A stretch of 10,157 bases of DNA from Terriglobia bacterium (GTDB taxonomy: Bacteria > Acidobacteriota > Terriglobia > UBA7540), in contig JASHTZ010000545.1 in the NCBI GenBank assembly GCA_030040295.1, positions 1-10,157 on the forward strand, written 5' to 3'. This document shows positions 1 to 7,646 of the stretch, one piece after another. A model generated the notes under the pieces. The model saw only the letters and a program-made list of their open reading frames with translations. It was not told where the DNA came from and searched no databases. A program made the position numbers and the translations under genes. How positions within the stretch are numbered: the stretch's first letter is position 1; the number at the start of each line of letters is the position of its first letter.

Positions 1-3000
1 TGCCATCCACCTGAATCTCATTGGGCTGCTGGTCAAAGGTGATGACCGCGCGTTCCATCGACCGGTACCGAAACGTCAGGCCGGTGGTATCCGCGCGCGC
101 CTCTTCCAGGTTGGCGGTGCAGTTCATGATACGCGCCTGGAACTCCTCGGAGTCCAGAAAGTTCCACCAGCTCCGCTCGGTGGAAATGGAATGTTCGCCC
201 ACCGGAATCACCACTCCATCCGCAGAGACCGCGGGCCAGGGATGGCCGTCCACATAATATTGAGGGTCGTCGGCCGGAGTGAGCACCAGCGAGGTGGAGG
301 TGTTCACGTCCATGCTGGTGTGGCCGCCGGAAACTGATATCGGCCGGCTCATTACCATTTGGATGAGGTCCCAGTCCTGCGGCGACACGGTTTTTTCCGA
401 ATACACGGCCACGCGGCCCGAGGCTGAAGCGGCGCTTAACACCGTCAGGGCAAGCTCTGTGCCGGTAGCCGTTGAAGACGGGAGATTCGTGTTCGTGATG
501 TCGCGATAGGGGACAACGTTGACGTCAAACATCAGGCGGCGCGGGTCGGGAACCAGCTTGAGATAGGCGGCGGCGAAGCGGCGGTAGCGCTCCGGCGAAG
601 TCATCCAGAAGCGCGCATCGTCCTCAACCTGCAAAGTGAACGGATATTCCTTCATCAAGGCGGTGATGCGCCGCGAGTCCACGCCCAGGGCCGGCCGCAC
701 ATAATCATCGTGCAGGCTGTCGAGCATCGTGACCACAATTTCCATTCCCCGCTGCCTGCACAAGGGAGTCAATTCCGAGAGCACGCGGCGGTGCCAATCT
801 ACCACAATGTCTTCGCGGTAGCGCAGAAAGCGGGTGAGGGCGCCAGGGTCGGTTTTGTAATAGTGCGGCGAGTCGGGGCGAAACAACTCGATGGGGTCAA
901 AGCCCGCTTTCTTCTTGAAGTCGGCGCGCACAATGGAATTCATGGGCACAAACTTGTCGGGGCGCAGGTAGTCCTTGAAGTCCGCATCGAAATTCAATTC
1001 GGCGATATTCACGCCATCCCAATCCGTGAAGTTCAGGATGACCTTCATCCAGTCCATCGCCGCCCGAAAGCAGTCAGGGTTCTGAAAGTTCAGGGAGTAC
1101 CGCCACCCCACGTTGCCGTCGGCTCCCGACGCCGTTTTCTCCCGCCAATCCGGATGTTCGTCCCACATGGAATCGGTGCTGTTCGGCACCAGCTTGTTGG
1201 TGGCGGGGAAAACGAACCAGGCGTAAACCGCGATTCCATTGCGGTGGCAGGCGCGTACAAATTCGTCATAGGGAAAAGTATATTGGCGATTGACGAGCCA
1301 GGCCGCCACGTAAACTGTGCTGATGCCGGAGCGGTGCCAGATGGTGGCCAAACGGTTCAGGTCCGCGCCGGGACGATAGCTGGGATCGAAGTAGACTTCC
1401 AGATGGCGGCTGCGCAGCGAGCTGGTGGCTCCAAACGTAGTGCTGAGGTACTCGGGGAAATAGGGATAGTGACTCGTGCCTTCACTGGTGTGATTGTCGA
1501 GGGGCGCGGCGAGGTAAATGTAATGGCCCGCCCCGAAGGAGCCGGCGACCGCCAGGGGTTGTCCACCTTCGTCAACATTCGCCAATTCGCGAGTGTCTTC
1601 CGGCGCCGTGAATCGGGCGATGCGTTCCTCGGGCTGCCAGACCAGCGGCATATCGGCATGATTGGGATCCGTGGCGGAGCTGACGATCATTTGAAGGCCG
1701 GTGAATCCCAGTCCGATTTTGGACAGCCAGGCTTGCGTGCCGTCCGCCACCAGTTCTCCCCCTGACCCGAGATAGCGCAAAATCTGGCGCCGCTGCACAT
1801 CGGAGAGGCGCAAACCTGCGGCGGCGGGCACCACCAGGAGCGTATCGTTGGAGCTGGGCGTTTCGCGAAACTTGGGAAGGCTCACGGTCTTCACCACGTA
1901 CCCCAGCGCATCCAGAACCCGCTTGTAGCTCTCCTGGTCGTGGCTGGCGCCTGCGCGCGCGTTATCCAGCCAGAGAATCCAGGCACCCGGAGGACCTGCA
2001 AATTTGTCGCGGACCACCGTGGAGGCGGGGGCGGGCGCAGGAAACAGTTCATCCCACCAGACTCGCATGCGGTCAAACCAGGTGTGCGCATGCTCGGGCG
2101 CCCGCGGCAAGCGCTTCAGACACTCGGCGGCAGCCCAGCCGCCCGGAGGCACCTGCGCGGTGAGTTCGACCGGAGCATTGCCGCGCGCCGATGACAAATC
2201 CGTCTTTACAACTTGCCCGCTGGCATTGAAGAGTTGGAGGCGCCAGAAATCGTCGTGGGGCGAAAGGCGGATGGGCCCAGTAGTGGTCCGCACCGCGTAC
2301 TGGCCTTCGAAATCGACATCACCGCCGAAGTCGCGCAGAGAGATGAAGTGGTAACCCAGCGCGCTGACGCCCTGAACCACCTCCTCGAGCAGTTTCTGAT
2401 CCAGGAAAGGGTGGAAATAGAAGGAAGCAATTCCGTCGCGCACCACGCGCATGGAGCGCGCGTACTGAATAAGCTTGAGCGGATTAGGATCGTCTTCGGG
2501 AAGATAGCCGAGGGTTTCAGGAACAATGTGGCGCCCGTACTGGTCCACCACGGGATACGGCACCAATTGGGCCGTGGTGTCGTCGGGAACGACCATGGGG
2601 CGGTCGTAAAACAGCGAGAAGACTTTGCCCAATGTGCGGTAGTCGATTTCCGAAGCTCCGTAGTGGGGAACCTCGAAGGCCACGGGATAAATGCCATTGG
2701 AAAAGCACTCGGCAAATCCCATTTTCAATCGACGCATTACGAATTCCGCCGAGTCGCCACCCACCGGCTTGTTCCCCAACTCGTCCCAGAATTCGTACTC
2801 ATCGCCGCTCAAGCCGTGCACCTGGTGGGTAATGCCGTGCATCAGCGGTGTCCCGCCATGGCTGATCATGTAGTGGATGGCGTCCACGGTGGACTTCCGG
2901 TCGCCCAAGCGGATCTCCAGGGAATGCGCGGGATCGCGGAAGATGGGAATCAGGGCGATGGTGAAGGGAATGTGCCGGTCAGAGAGCCAACTGGCGATTC

Positions 3001-3801
3001 TCACCAGGTCATCGGGGTCGTCGTCAATGCTGACGTCCTCAATGCGCACCATCGCGCGCATCTGGGGAGAATGGTTGATACCCAGAATGTCGTGCAGAAG
3101 ATCGCAGATCACCAGATAGCGTGTTCCCTCTTCCATGTAGGAAAAAGGCTTATCTGCGAAGTACCAGAAGTTTCCGCTCTTCACGACGTAGGGACTGGAA
3201 ACTTTCTTCTGGTTGATGGCGGTCGCCACGACTTCAGCGGTTTCCGGGTCCTGGATGGAGACGATGTTTAAGTCCGGTTCAGGTTTGGGCAGCAGAGTTT
3301 CTTTATAGAGGACCGAACGGTAATCGAGATCGCGGCGATACTCCACAAAACTGAAACCATAGTGGCGGCGCGCCTCGGGAGTGGCAAGAAGCTCGTCGAT
3401 GCGCATGCCCAACCAGGCGAAGGGGTGTGTGGTCGCCCGAATATCCGTGAGCAGGGCGGAGGAGTGACCGTTTTGGATGAGTCCGCCACCAGGAACCCCG
3501 CGCGGTAGTCCGCAAGCTGGCCTCGTTGATAGTCGCTCAGGGGGATCAGTGCGCCTTGTAAATTGAAGTGAGTTAGCAAGTTGGTCAGGAAGAGGGCATG
3601 GACATATGAATCCGCGTGGGGATCCGGCTCGCCATCATAAATTATGGCCACGGTCGTGGAATCCTCCGCATCGTCGCGCGCTGCGGCGCGCACGAATCCC
3701 CCCAACGGGGACATCAACATCGAGGCGAGAAGGACAAGTACGGCGACCGAGGACCTGCGGATTAGAAAGGACCTCAAGAAAGCGAAAAACGGGTCAAGCA
3801 T
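1..3801 (-). CDS. Large exported DUF2334 deacetylase-like / glycoside-hydrolase-like protein, partial, with an apparent frameshift
   Basis: The gene starts at the ATG at 3801 (a TTG at 3810 is also in frame) and runs off the left edge; about 1,267 codons are visible. The N-terminus has basic residues, a hydrophobic stretch (VAVLVLLASMLMSPLGG) and an AAA cleavage-like site, so it is probably exported. One frame is open from 3801 to about 3481, and a second is open without stops from about 3478 to position 2, which implies a one-base loss near 3480. Around residues 250-500 there is a DUF2334 (polysaccharide deacetylase superfamily) domain: RIEDVS with following acidic residues, IPFTIALIPI, MHGITHQ, FEVPHYG and FYFHPFLD. 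Around residues 600-790 there is a Rossmann/GATase-like domain (ILWLDN, LLVVPAAAGL, GSGGELVADG). Around 790-1110 there is a TIM-barrel, glycoside-hydrolase-like domain (EVYFDPSYRP, GIAVYAWFVFP, WDGVNIAELNFD), followed by a beta-rich tail. It is probably a cell-surface polysaccharide-modifying enzyme; the substrate is unknown. The domain calls are by motif recognition only. Confidence 0.75.
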
Positions 3802-3952
3802 ATGACCCAACTATATTAACATGCGCAGCCTGGAAGCGCCGCAAGGCATGCAGTCGCCATAAATCATTTGCCGGGAGGCGACCAATCCCAGCCACCCCCG
3901 GATCTTAAGCTCCTCGTGACCCGTGCTTTTGAATTAGTGTGCCCGTGCCGAT

Positions 3953-4528
3953 CTAGCGATTTTGTTTTGCTCGTATGAGATCGCCCAGGGTTACCGTGAG
4001 GTGGGGACTTAGATCAGCAAGGTTGATCGGATCGAAAGAATTCAGAAACCTGACAACAAAAATGTCTTTCCAGGACATCTGCGGAATCCAGACCTGCTCG
4101 CCATTGCCAATCAGCATTACAGTTGGGTCCTTCTGCATGAGGGGTTGCGGAGCGGCCAGTCCTTCGAAGGCGTACATCCCCCGCTTCAATTCAACGATGC
4201 ACAACGCATTCATCGTGGAACTGAAGTCCAGCGAGATGGCCATTCGCGAACGAACTATTTCGGAAAGGTTCTGCCCGTATTGTTTAGACGCGTTAATGAT
4301 CTGGCCAAATATCTTTCCCGTCATCCACCACGACCCTACTTCATTCGGGTCGACTTTAGGGTTGGTGCCCGAGGCCTTATCCTTGACCTCCGCCACGGCA
4401 GCCGGGGTCAGAATTCTGTAAAGCCTCTCCGGGGGTTCCAGCAACACTCTTTGTGGAGGAAACTTGAAGGCGCTCTTGACATCGGCCGGCGCATCGCGGT
4501 TAAAGTTGTAGTTCTCATTCAGTATCAT
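3953..4528 (-). CDS. Hypothetical protein, 191 aa; very tentative ADP-ribosyltransferase-like pattern
   Basis: I do not recognise the family. The start is an ATG at 4528 preceded by a GGGGGA ribosome-binding site about 6 bases upstream, and the stop is TAG at 3955-3953. No signal peptide or membrane segment is visible, so it is probably cytoplasmic. The base composition is visibly less GC-rich than in the flanking genes, which suggests an accessory origin. Ordered segments are RLYRIL (35-40), GSWWMT (65-70), a central helical stretch with SRMAISLDFSS (94-104), GLAAPQ (123-128) and GNGEQVWIP (141-149). An early YR, a middle S/W-rich strand and a late GxGEQVWIP strand loosely recall the R-S-E layout of ADP-ribosyltransferase-fold effectors. 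This is a resemblance only, with no conserved ExE seen. It sits between mqnE and the DUF2334 gene with no functional link to either. The beginning overlaps a 46-codon coding remnant in another frame. Confidence 0.7.
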   Translation of the reverse strand: MILNENYNFNRDAPADVKSAFKFPPQRVLLEPPERLYRILTPAAVAEVKDKASGTNPKVDPNEVGSWWMTGKIFGQIINASKQYGQNLSEIVRSRMAISLDFSSTMNALCIVELKRGMYAFEGLAAPQPLMQKDPTVMLIGNGEQVWIPQMSWKDIFVVRFLNSFDPINLADLSPHLTVTLGDLIRAKQNR

Positions 4529-4655
4529 AGAGGGTCCCCCAAAACAGCTCGGCGTCCAGGATCCTTACGCCTTCCGACCAACGATATTCCCCGTGGGCGC
4601 CATCCGCGCGGGGAACAGCTATCCAGTGAATTAGTTTGACGGATTCCTCATACGG
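4515..4655 (-). pseudogene. 46-codon coding remnant overlapping the start of the 191-aa gene
   Basis: On the minus strand an open stretch runs from just after an in-frame TAA (4658-4656) to a TGA at 4517-4515. It reads as plausible protein, including LIHWIAVPRADGAHGEYRW followed by SEGVRILDAELFWGTLYDTE. It has no ATG, GTG or TTG start. The only nearby ATG (4651) is in another frame and closes after six codons. The stop lies 12-14 bases inside the downstream 191-aa gene, the kind of overlap seen between translationally coupled genes. The likeliest reading is the 3' end of a gene whose 5' part was deleted or frameshifted, once co-transcribed with the 191-aa gene. A chance open frame remains possible, because it is short. 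Confidence 0.35.
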
Positions 4656-4659
4656 TTAG

Positions 4660-4699
4660 AACCAAATTCAGGAAGGAAAGTTGCGCCCTGACCTTGGTT
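4660..4699 (-). terminator. Hairpin just after the mqnE stop, possible terminator or 3' stem-loop
   Basis: Directly after the mqnE TAG, AACCAA pairs with TTGGTT (6 bp). A symmetric two-base internal mismatch follows, then TCAGG/CCTGA (5 bp) around a 14-base loop. There is no run of T after it in the direction of transcription, so a classical intrinsic terminator is not shown. It could be a 3'-end processing structure or chance. Confidence 0.3.
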
Positions 4700-4700
4700 T

Positions 4701-5837
4701 CTAAACCTGCACCGCAACGCTGGTCTCCGTGCGGGTGACGGGACGGTAGAGCGTGTCGCGCTCGAAGGGTTCGCAGCCGGCATCGCGAATCAGGCGGATC
4801 AGCTCCTGGCGGGTCAACGCCTGGGGAGTCTTCGCGCCGGCGTCATGATAGATCTTTTCCTCCACTACGGTTCCGTCCAGGTCGTCGGCGCCGAAGCGCA
4901 GCGCCACCTGCGCGACGCGCGGGGTCATCATGATCCAGTAGGCCTTGATGTGCGGGAAATTGTCGAGCAGCAAGCGAGCCACCGCGACGTTTTTCAGGTC
5001 TGTGAACCCGCTGGTTTCATCGTCCGCACTCATCTTGCCCAACTCCGTGTTGGCGGGGTGGAAGGCGAGGGGAATAAAAGTTTGGAAGCCGCCGGTCTGG
5101 TCCTGAAGGTTGCGGAGCTGCAGCAGGTGGTCCACTCGGTCCTCGGCCGATTCGATGTGGCCGTAGAGCATGGTAGCGTTGGAGTGCATGCCCATTTCGT
5201 GCGCGAGTCGATGCACCTGGAGCCACGTATGCGCGCCGATTTTGTGGTCGCAGATGGTGCGGCGCACCGCAGGCGCGAAGATCTCCGCCCCGCCGCCCGG
5301 CAACGAATCAAGCCCGGCGTTTTTCAGGCGCTCCAGCACCTCGCGAATGGAAAGGCGCGTGACGTGCGAGAAGTAACCGACCTCGACGGCCGTGAATCCC
5401 TTCAGATGGACGGTGGGAAAGTGTTGTTTAAGGCCGCGCAGTAAATCGAGGTAGTAGTCAAAAGGTAAATCGGGATGCAACCCGCCGACAATATGAAACT
5501 CCGTGATTGCCTCCGACCAATTTTCGCCTGCCACGCGCAGGGCCTCATCGAGCGCCATAGTGTACGCCCCGGGAGCGTCGGGCTTGCGGCCGAAGGCGCA
5601 CAGTTTGCAACTCGCCACGCACACGTTTGTGGGATTGATGTGGCGGTTCACGTTGAAGTAAGTGCGCATTCCGTGCTTCTTTACTCGAACGTGGTGGGCC
5701 AGTTGGCCGAGAGCGAGCAAGTCGTGGGATTGAAAGAGCGTAACCCCTTCCTGGAAGCTCAGTCGCTCGCCCGCGAGCACTTTCCCGGCGATCAGGCGCA
5801 ACGCGCCATCTTCAATTTGGAGGGTATCAACAAGCAT
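4701..5837 (-). CDS. mqnE: Aminofutalosine synthase MqnE (radical SAM), menaquinone biosynthesis
   Basis: MqnE is a cytoplasmic radical SAM enzyme of the futalosine menaquinone pathway. It joins 3-[(1-carboxyvinyl)oxy]benzoate (the MqnA product) to the adenosyl group of SAM, with loss of CO2, to give 6-amino-6-deoxyfutalosine. The 378-aa product has the normal family length. The cluster-binding motif CxxxCxxC is at C73, C77 and C80 (CVASCKLCAFG). EFHIVGGLHP (about 113-122), GGGAEIF (about 181-187) and SNATMLYGHIE (about 219-229) are typical of the MqnE/MqnC/CofH group. The motifs and length fit MqnE better than MqnC, though that subtype call is by eye. I chose the ATG at 5837 because GAGG ends five bases before it; the GTG at 5843 overlaps that site. 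A UbiA-like and a UbiX-like gene upstream on the same strand support the pathway. The intergenic inverted repeat at 5900-5922 lies upstream. Confidence 0.93.
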   Translation of the reverse strand: MLVDTLQIEDGALRLIAGKVLAGERLSFQEGVTLFQSHDLLALGQLAHHVRVKKHGMRTYFNVNRHINPTNVCVASCKLCAFGRKPDAPGAYTMALDEALRVAGENWSEAITEFHIVGGLHPDLPFDYYLDLLRGLKQHFPTVHLKGFTAVEVGYFSHVTRLSIREVLERLKNAGLDSLPGGGAEIFAPAVRRTICDHKIGAHTWLQVHRLAHEMGMHSNATMLYGHIESAEDRVDHLLQLRNLQDQTGGFQTFIPLAFHPANTELGKMSADDETSGFTDLKNVAVARLLLDNFPHIKAYWIMMTPRVAQVALRFGADDLDGTVVEEKIYHDAGAKTPQALTRQELIRLIRDAGCEPFERDTLYRPVTRTETSVAVQV

Positions 5838-5899
5838 AACCACCTCGGATTTTACTTGTCAGACGACTGGTTTGCAATTGGAGAGTGCCAAGCAACTCG

Positions 5900-5922
5900 A
5901 TTGCCAATCTTGAATTGGCAAT
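5900..5922. promoter_or_regulatory. Perfect inverted repeat between divergent mqnE and the small HTH-like gene; candidate operator
   Basis: ATTGCCAAT, five bases (CTTGA), then ATTGGCAAT form a perfect 9-bp inverted repeat. It lies about 63 bases upstream of the mqnE ATG and 158 bases before the 88-aa gene. AT-rich palindromic CAATTG copies flank it near 5875 and 5924. The arrangement suits a dimeric regulator's binding site. It could also form an RNA hairpin in the mqnE leader. No regulator is demonstrated, and I could not assign a convincing sigma-70 promoter to either gene. Confidence 0.4.
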
Positions 5923-6079
5923 TCAATTGCAAGGGGCACCTTCACCATACCCGCATGAACACTGATTGGGACTTGACAAGCGATTCGTCATTATGGTTCC
6001 ACGCCTGCCCTCGAAGGCAAAATTTTGGTGGCGCGGCGGAGCATTTTCTGGCTAAATCTTCTTTAGGCTGCTGAACCAC

Positions 6080-6346
6080 ATGGCCACTGCAAATCTTCAA
6101 TTCGCCGAACCGCAACAGGAAGCCGCGTTCTTCTACGGCCTTTTTCTGCGTGGGCATTCGCTGCAAAAACTGCGCGAAGACATCGACGTCCCGCCGCATG
6201 TGCTGGAGCGCTGGCGGCAATTGGCAATGCGCGATCCCATGTATCACGGCATGTTGGAACGCATGCTCACCTACCGCAAACACGTCCTGGCAATTTTCGA
6301 CTCCCTCGTCTTCCGCGAAATGATGGTTACCACGCGGGTGCAATAG
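6080..6346 (+). CDS. Small hypothetical protein, 88 aa, with HTH-like helix pattern
   Basis: This is a short intact gene with ATG start and TAG stop. Its codons favour G or C at third positions, like the neighbouring genes, which supports real coding. I do not recognise a named family. Residues 24-48 (RGHSLQKLREDIDVPPHVLERW) read as helix, short turn and second helix, as in homeodomain-like helix-turn-helix segments. The rest (about 52-80) is predicted helical with many Met and aromatic residues. There is no signal peptide or membrane segment. The ribosome-binding site is weak (only AGG about 12 bases upstream). It is divergent from mqnE and convergent with the UbiA-like gene, ending 64 bases from it. 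DNA binding is an inference from the helix pattern. A longer opposite-strand frame over this region looks non-coding. Confidence 0.65.
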   Translation: MATANLQFAEPQQEAAFFYGLFLRGHSLQKLREDIDVPPHVLERWRQLAMRDPMYHGMLERMLTYRKHVLAIFDSLVFREMMVTTRVQ

Positions 6347-6410
6347 CGAATTCAGACCCATCGGATTATGAAGGATTGCCTGAATCGCGGCGCGTGAAAT
6401 TCTATGCCAC

Positions 6411-7325
6411 TCAGTGCTTCAGAATGTCCGCTCCCCAGGTGAAAAAGAAAAGCAGGCTGATGTACCCATTAACGGTGAAGAATGCGGCGTTGAGGCGGGA
6501 CAAATCCGAGGGCTTGACGATCGTGTGTTCGTAGGCGAGCAGCGCCGCCATGAGGGCGAGTCCGGCCGAGGCGATCCAGCCTAGGTTTTCCAGCCGAATG
6601 ACCTCCGCGAGCAGAATCACCATCAGCACGTGGCAGGCAATGGAGCCATAGAGCGCCGCAGCAATCCCGAAGCGTTGCGGAACCGAATGGATTCCCACAC
6701 GGCGGTCAAAGTCAATGTCCTGGCAGGCGTAAATCAGGTCGAATCCCCCCACCCAAAAGGCAACGGCCGCTCCCAGCAGCAGAACGCCCAAGCTCACGTC
6801 ATTGCGCAGGGCGATCCAAGCGGCAACGGGAGCCAGTCCGTCAGCGATTCCCAGCACCAAATGTGAAAGCAGCGTGAATCGCTTGGTGTAGGAGTAGAAA
6901 AGCAGAATGGCGATGGCCGCAGGCGAGAGTTTGAAGGCCAGCGGACTGAGTTCCCAAGCGGCCAGCGCCAGCAGCCCGCAAGAAACGATGGTGAAACCCG
7001 CCGCGAAACGGAGGCTCAGGCGTCCCGAGGGCAGCGCGCGCATGCGCGTGCGGGGATTGAGCGCGTCAAACTTGCGGTCGGCGATGCGATTAAAGGTCAT
7101 CGCCGCGCTGCGCGCGCCCACCATCGCCACGATCAGCCAGAAAACCTGCCGCCATGTCGGCCATCCGTGCACCGCCAGCATCGCACCCACCAGGGCAAAC
7201 GGCAGGGCGAAGATCGAATGCTCAAACTTGATCATTTCGAGCGTGGTGCGCAGTTTCGCCAGAGGTCCATGGGAGACTCCCGAGGGAACGGGAGGCATCG
7301 ACGCGCTTTGAAGGGTTTCACTCAT
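6411..7325 (-). CDS. mqnP: UbiA-family polyprenyltransferase, MqnP-like, menaquinone biosynthesis
   Basis: This is an integral membrane prenyltransferase that attaches a polyprenyl chain to an aromatic acid. Near mqnE, the likely substrate is 1,4-dihydroxy-6-naphthoate or a related naphthoate of the futalosine route. Two Asp-rich motifs that bind Mg-diphosphate are visible: N79-x3-D83-x3-D87 (NRIADRKFD) and D203-D205-D207 (DIDFDRR). Conserved flanks are RTRMRALPSGRLS and YSYTKR. About eight hydrophobic segments are spread over 304 aa, the usual size. I chose the ATG at 7325 because GGAA lies about 11 bases before it and the family begins near there. In-frame ATGs at 7340 and 7421 are possible but have no ribosome-binding site, and the extra N-terminus looks non-conserved. 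Other UbiA enzymes (4-hydroxybenzoate octaprenyltransferase, UbiA proper) are close relatives, so the specific role rests on context. Confidence 0.85.
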   Translation of the reverse strand: MSETLQSASMPPVPSGVSHGPLAKLRTTLEMIKFEHSIFALPFALVGAMLAVHGWPTWRQVFWLIVAMVGARSAAMTFNRIADRKFDALNPRTRMRALPSGRLSLRFAAGFTIVSCGLLALAAWELSPLAFKLSPAAIAILLFYSYTKRFTLLSHLVLGIADGLAPVAAWIALRNDVSLGVLLLGAAVAFWVGGFDLIYACQDIDFDRRVGIHSVPQRFGIAAALYGSIACHVLMVILLAEVIRLENLGWIASAGLALMAALLAYEHTIVKPSDLSRLNAAFFTVNGYISLLFFFTWGADILKH

Positions 7326-7646
7326 GCCGGAAAATTCCATGATGCCGGGGAAATGATGCGGCGTCAATCGGAGCATAATCGCGCTTACTAACGCAACTAA
7401 GCACCAGCCCGGATTATTCATGAAATGATGAGCAGGTGGCGGACGTAAGAAGCGTTCACACAGAGTTCACGGAGGCTGTTAACGAGCAAAATCCTTCAAC
7501 TGCTCAATCACCGAGTGCACGGAGGTTATTCCCGGACCTCTTTGTGATCTCCGTGCTCCGTCTCTGCGGCCTCTGTGCGAAATGCTTTGCCTTCCCCAAT
7601 CGCGCCACATATTCACGAATAAACCTGCCAGGGAGGGATCAGGGGG
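7326..7646. other. Non-coding interval between the ubiX-like and ubiA-like genes
   Basis: No convincing coding region is seen in this roughly 320-base gap. Open frames across it lack a ribosome-binding site and read through repeat sequence. It holds the ACGGAG-rich repeat described separately, and otherwise no clear promoter or terminator. Its length argues that the two minus-strand genes are not tightly coupled in translation. Confidence 0.6.
7455..7582. repeat. Dispersed-type CACGGAGG / CTCTGTG intergenic repeat with imperfect inverted arms
   Basis: The left arm (7455-7475) contains CACACAGAG and TTCACGGAGG, followed by another CACGGAGG near 7518-7525. The right arm (7537-7582) contains CTTTGTGATCTCCGTGCTCC, then CTCTGCGGCCTCTGTGCG. 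Read in reverse complement, the right arm repeats the GCACAGAG and CACGGAG themes of the left arm, so the region can fold on itself. Similar ACGGAG/CTCTGTG sequences are common as intergenic repeats in Acidobacteriota and some other phyla; this is recalled knowledge, not a search. No transposase is present. Confidence 0.5.

Noticed and set aside
710..1765. Long plus-strand open frame opposite the giant gene
   Set aside because: It is antisense to a frame with clear domain motifs; its protein is rich in His/Val/Gly runs typical of mirror frames and has no ribosome-binding site.
2213..3271. Second long plus-strand open frame opposite the DUF2334 domain
   Set aside because: The opposite strand encodes recognisable DUF2334 motifs throughout; this frame shows no family features.
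5850..5876. TTGCAA and TAAAAT with 17-base spacing as the mqnE promoter
   Set aside because: Transcription would begin at or after the GAGG ribosome-binding site, leaving almost no leader.
5973..5978. TTGACA as a -35 box for the small gene
   Set aside because: The only -10-like hexamer (TATGGT) follows at 13 bases, too close, and nothing fits at 16-18 bases.
5942..6361. Minus-strand 139-codon open frame over the small HTH-like gene
   Set aside because: The plus-strand frame has better codon use and a coherent helical pattern, and the minus frame reads as its antisense image.
7455..7582. CRISPR array
   Set aside because: The repeat units are short, irregular and partly inverted, with no equal-length spacers and no cas genes.
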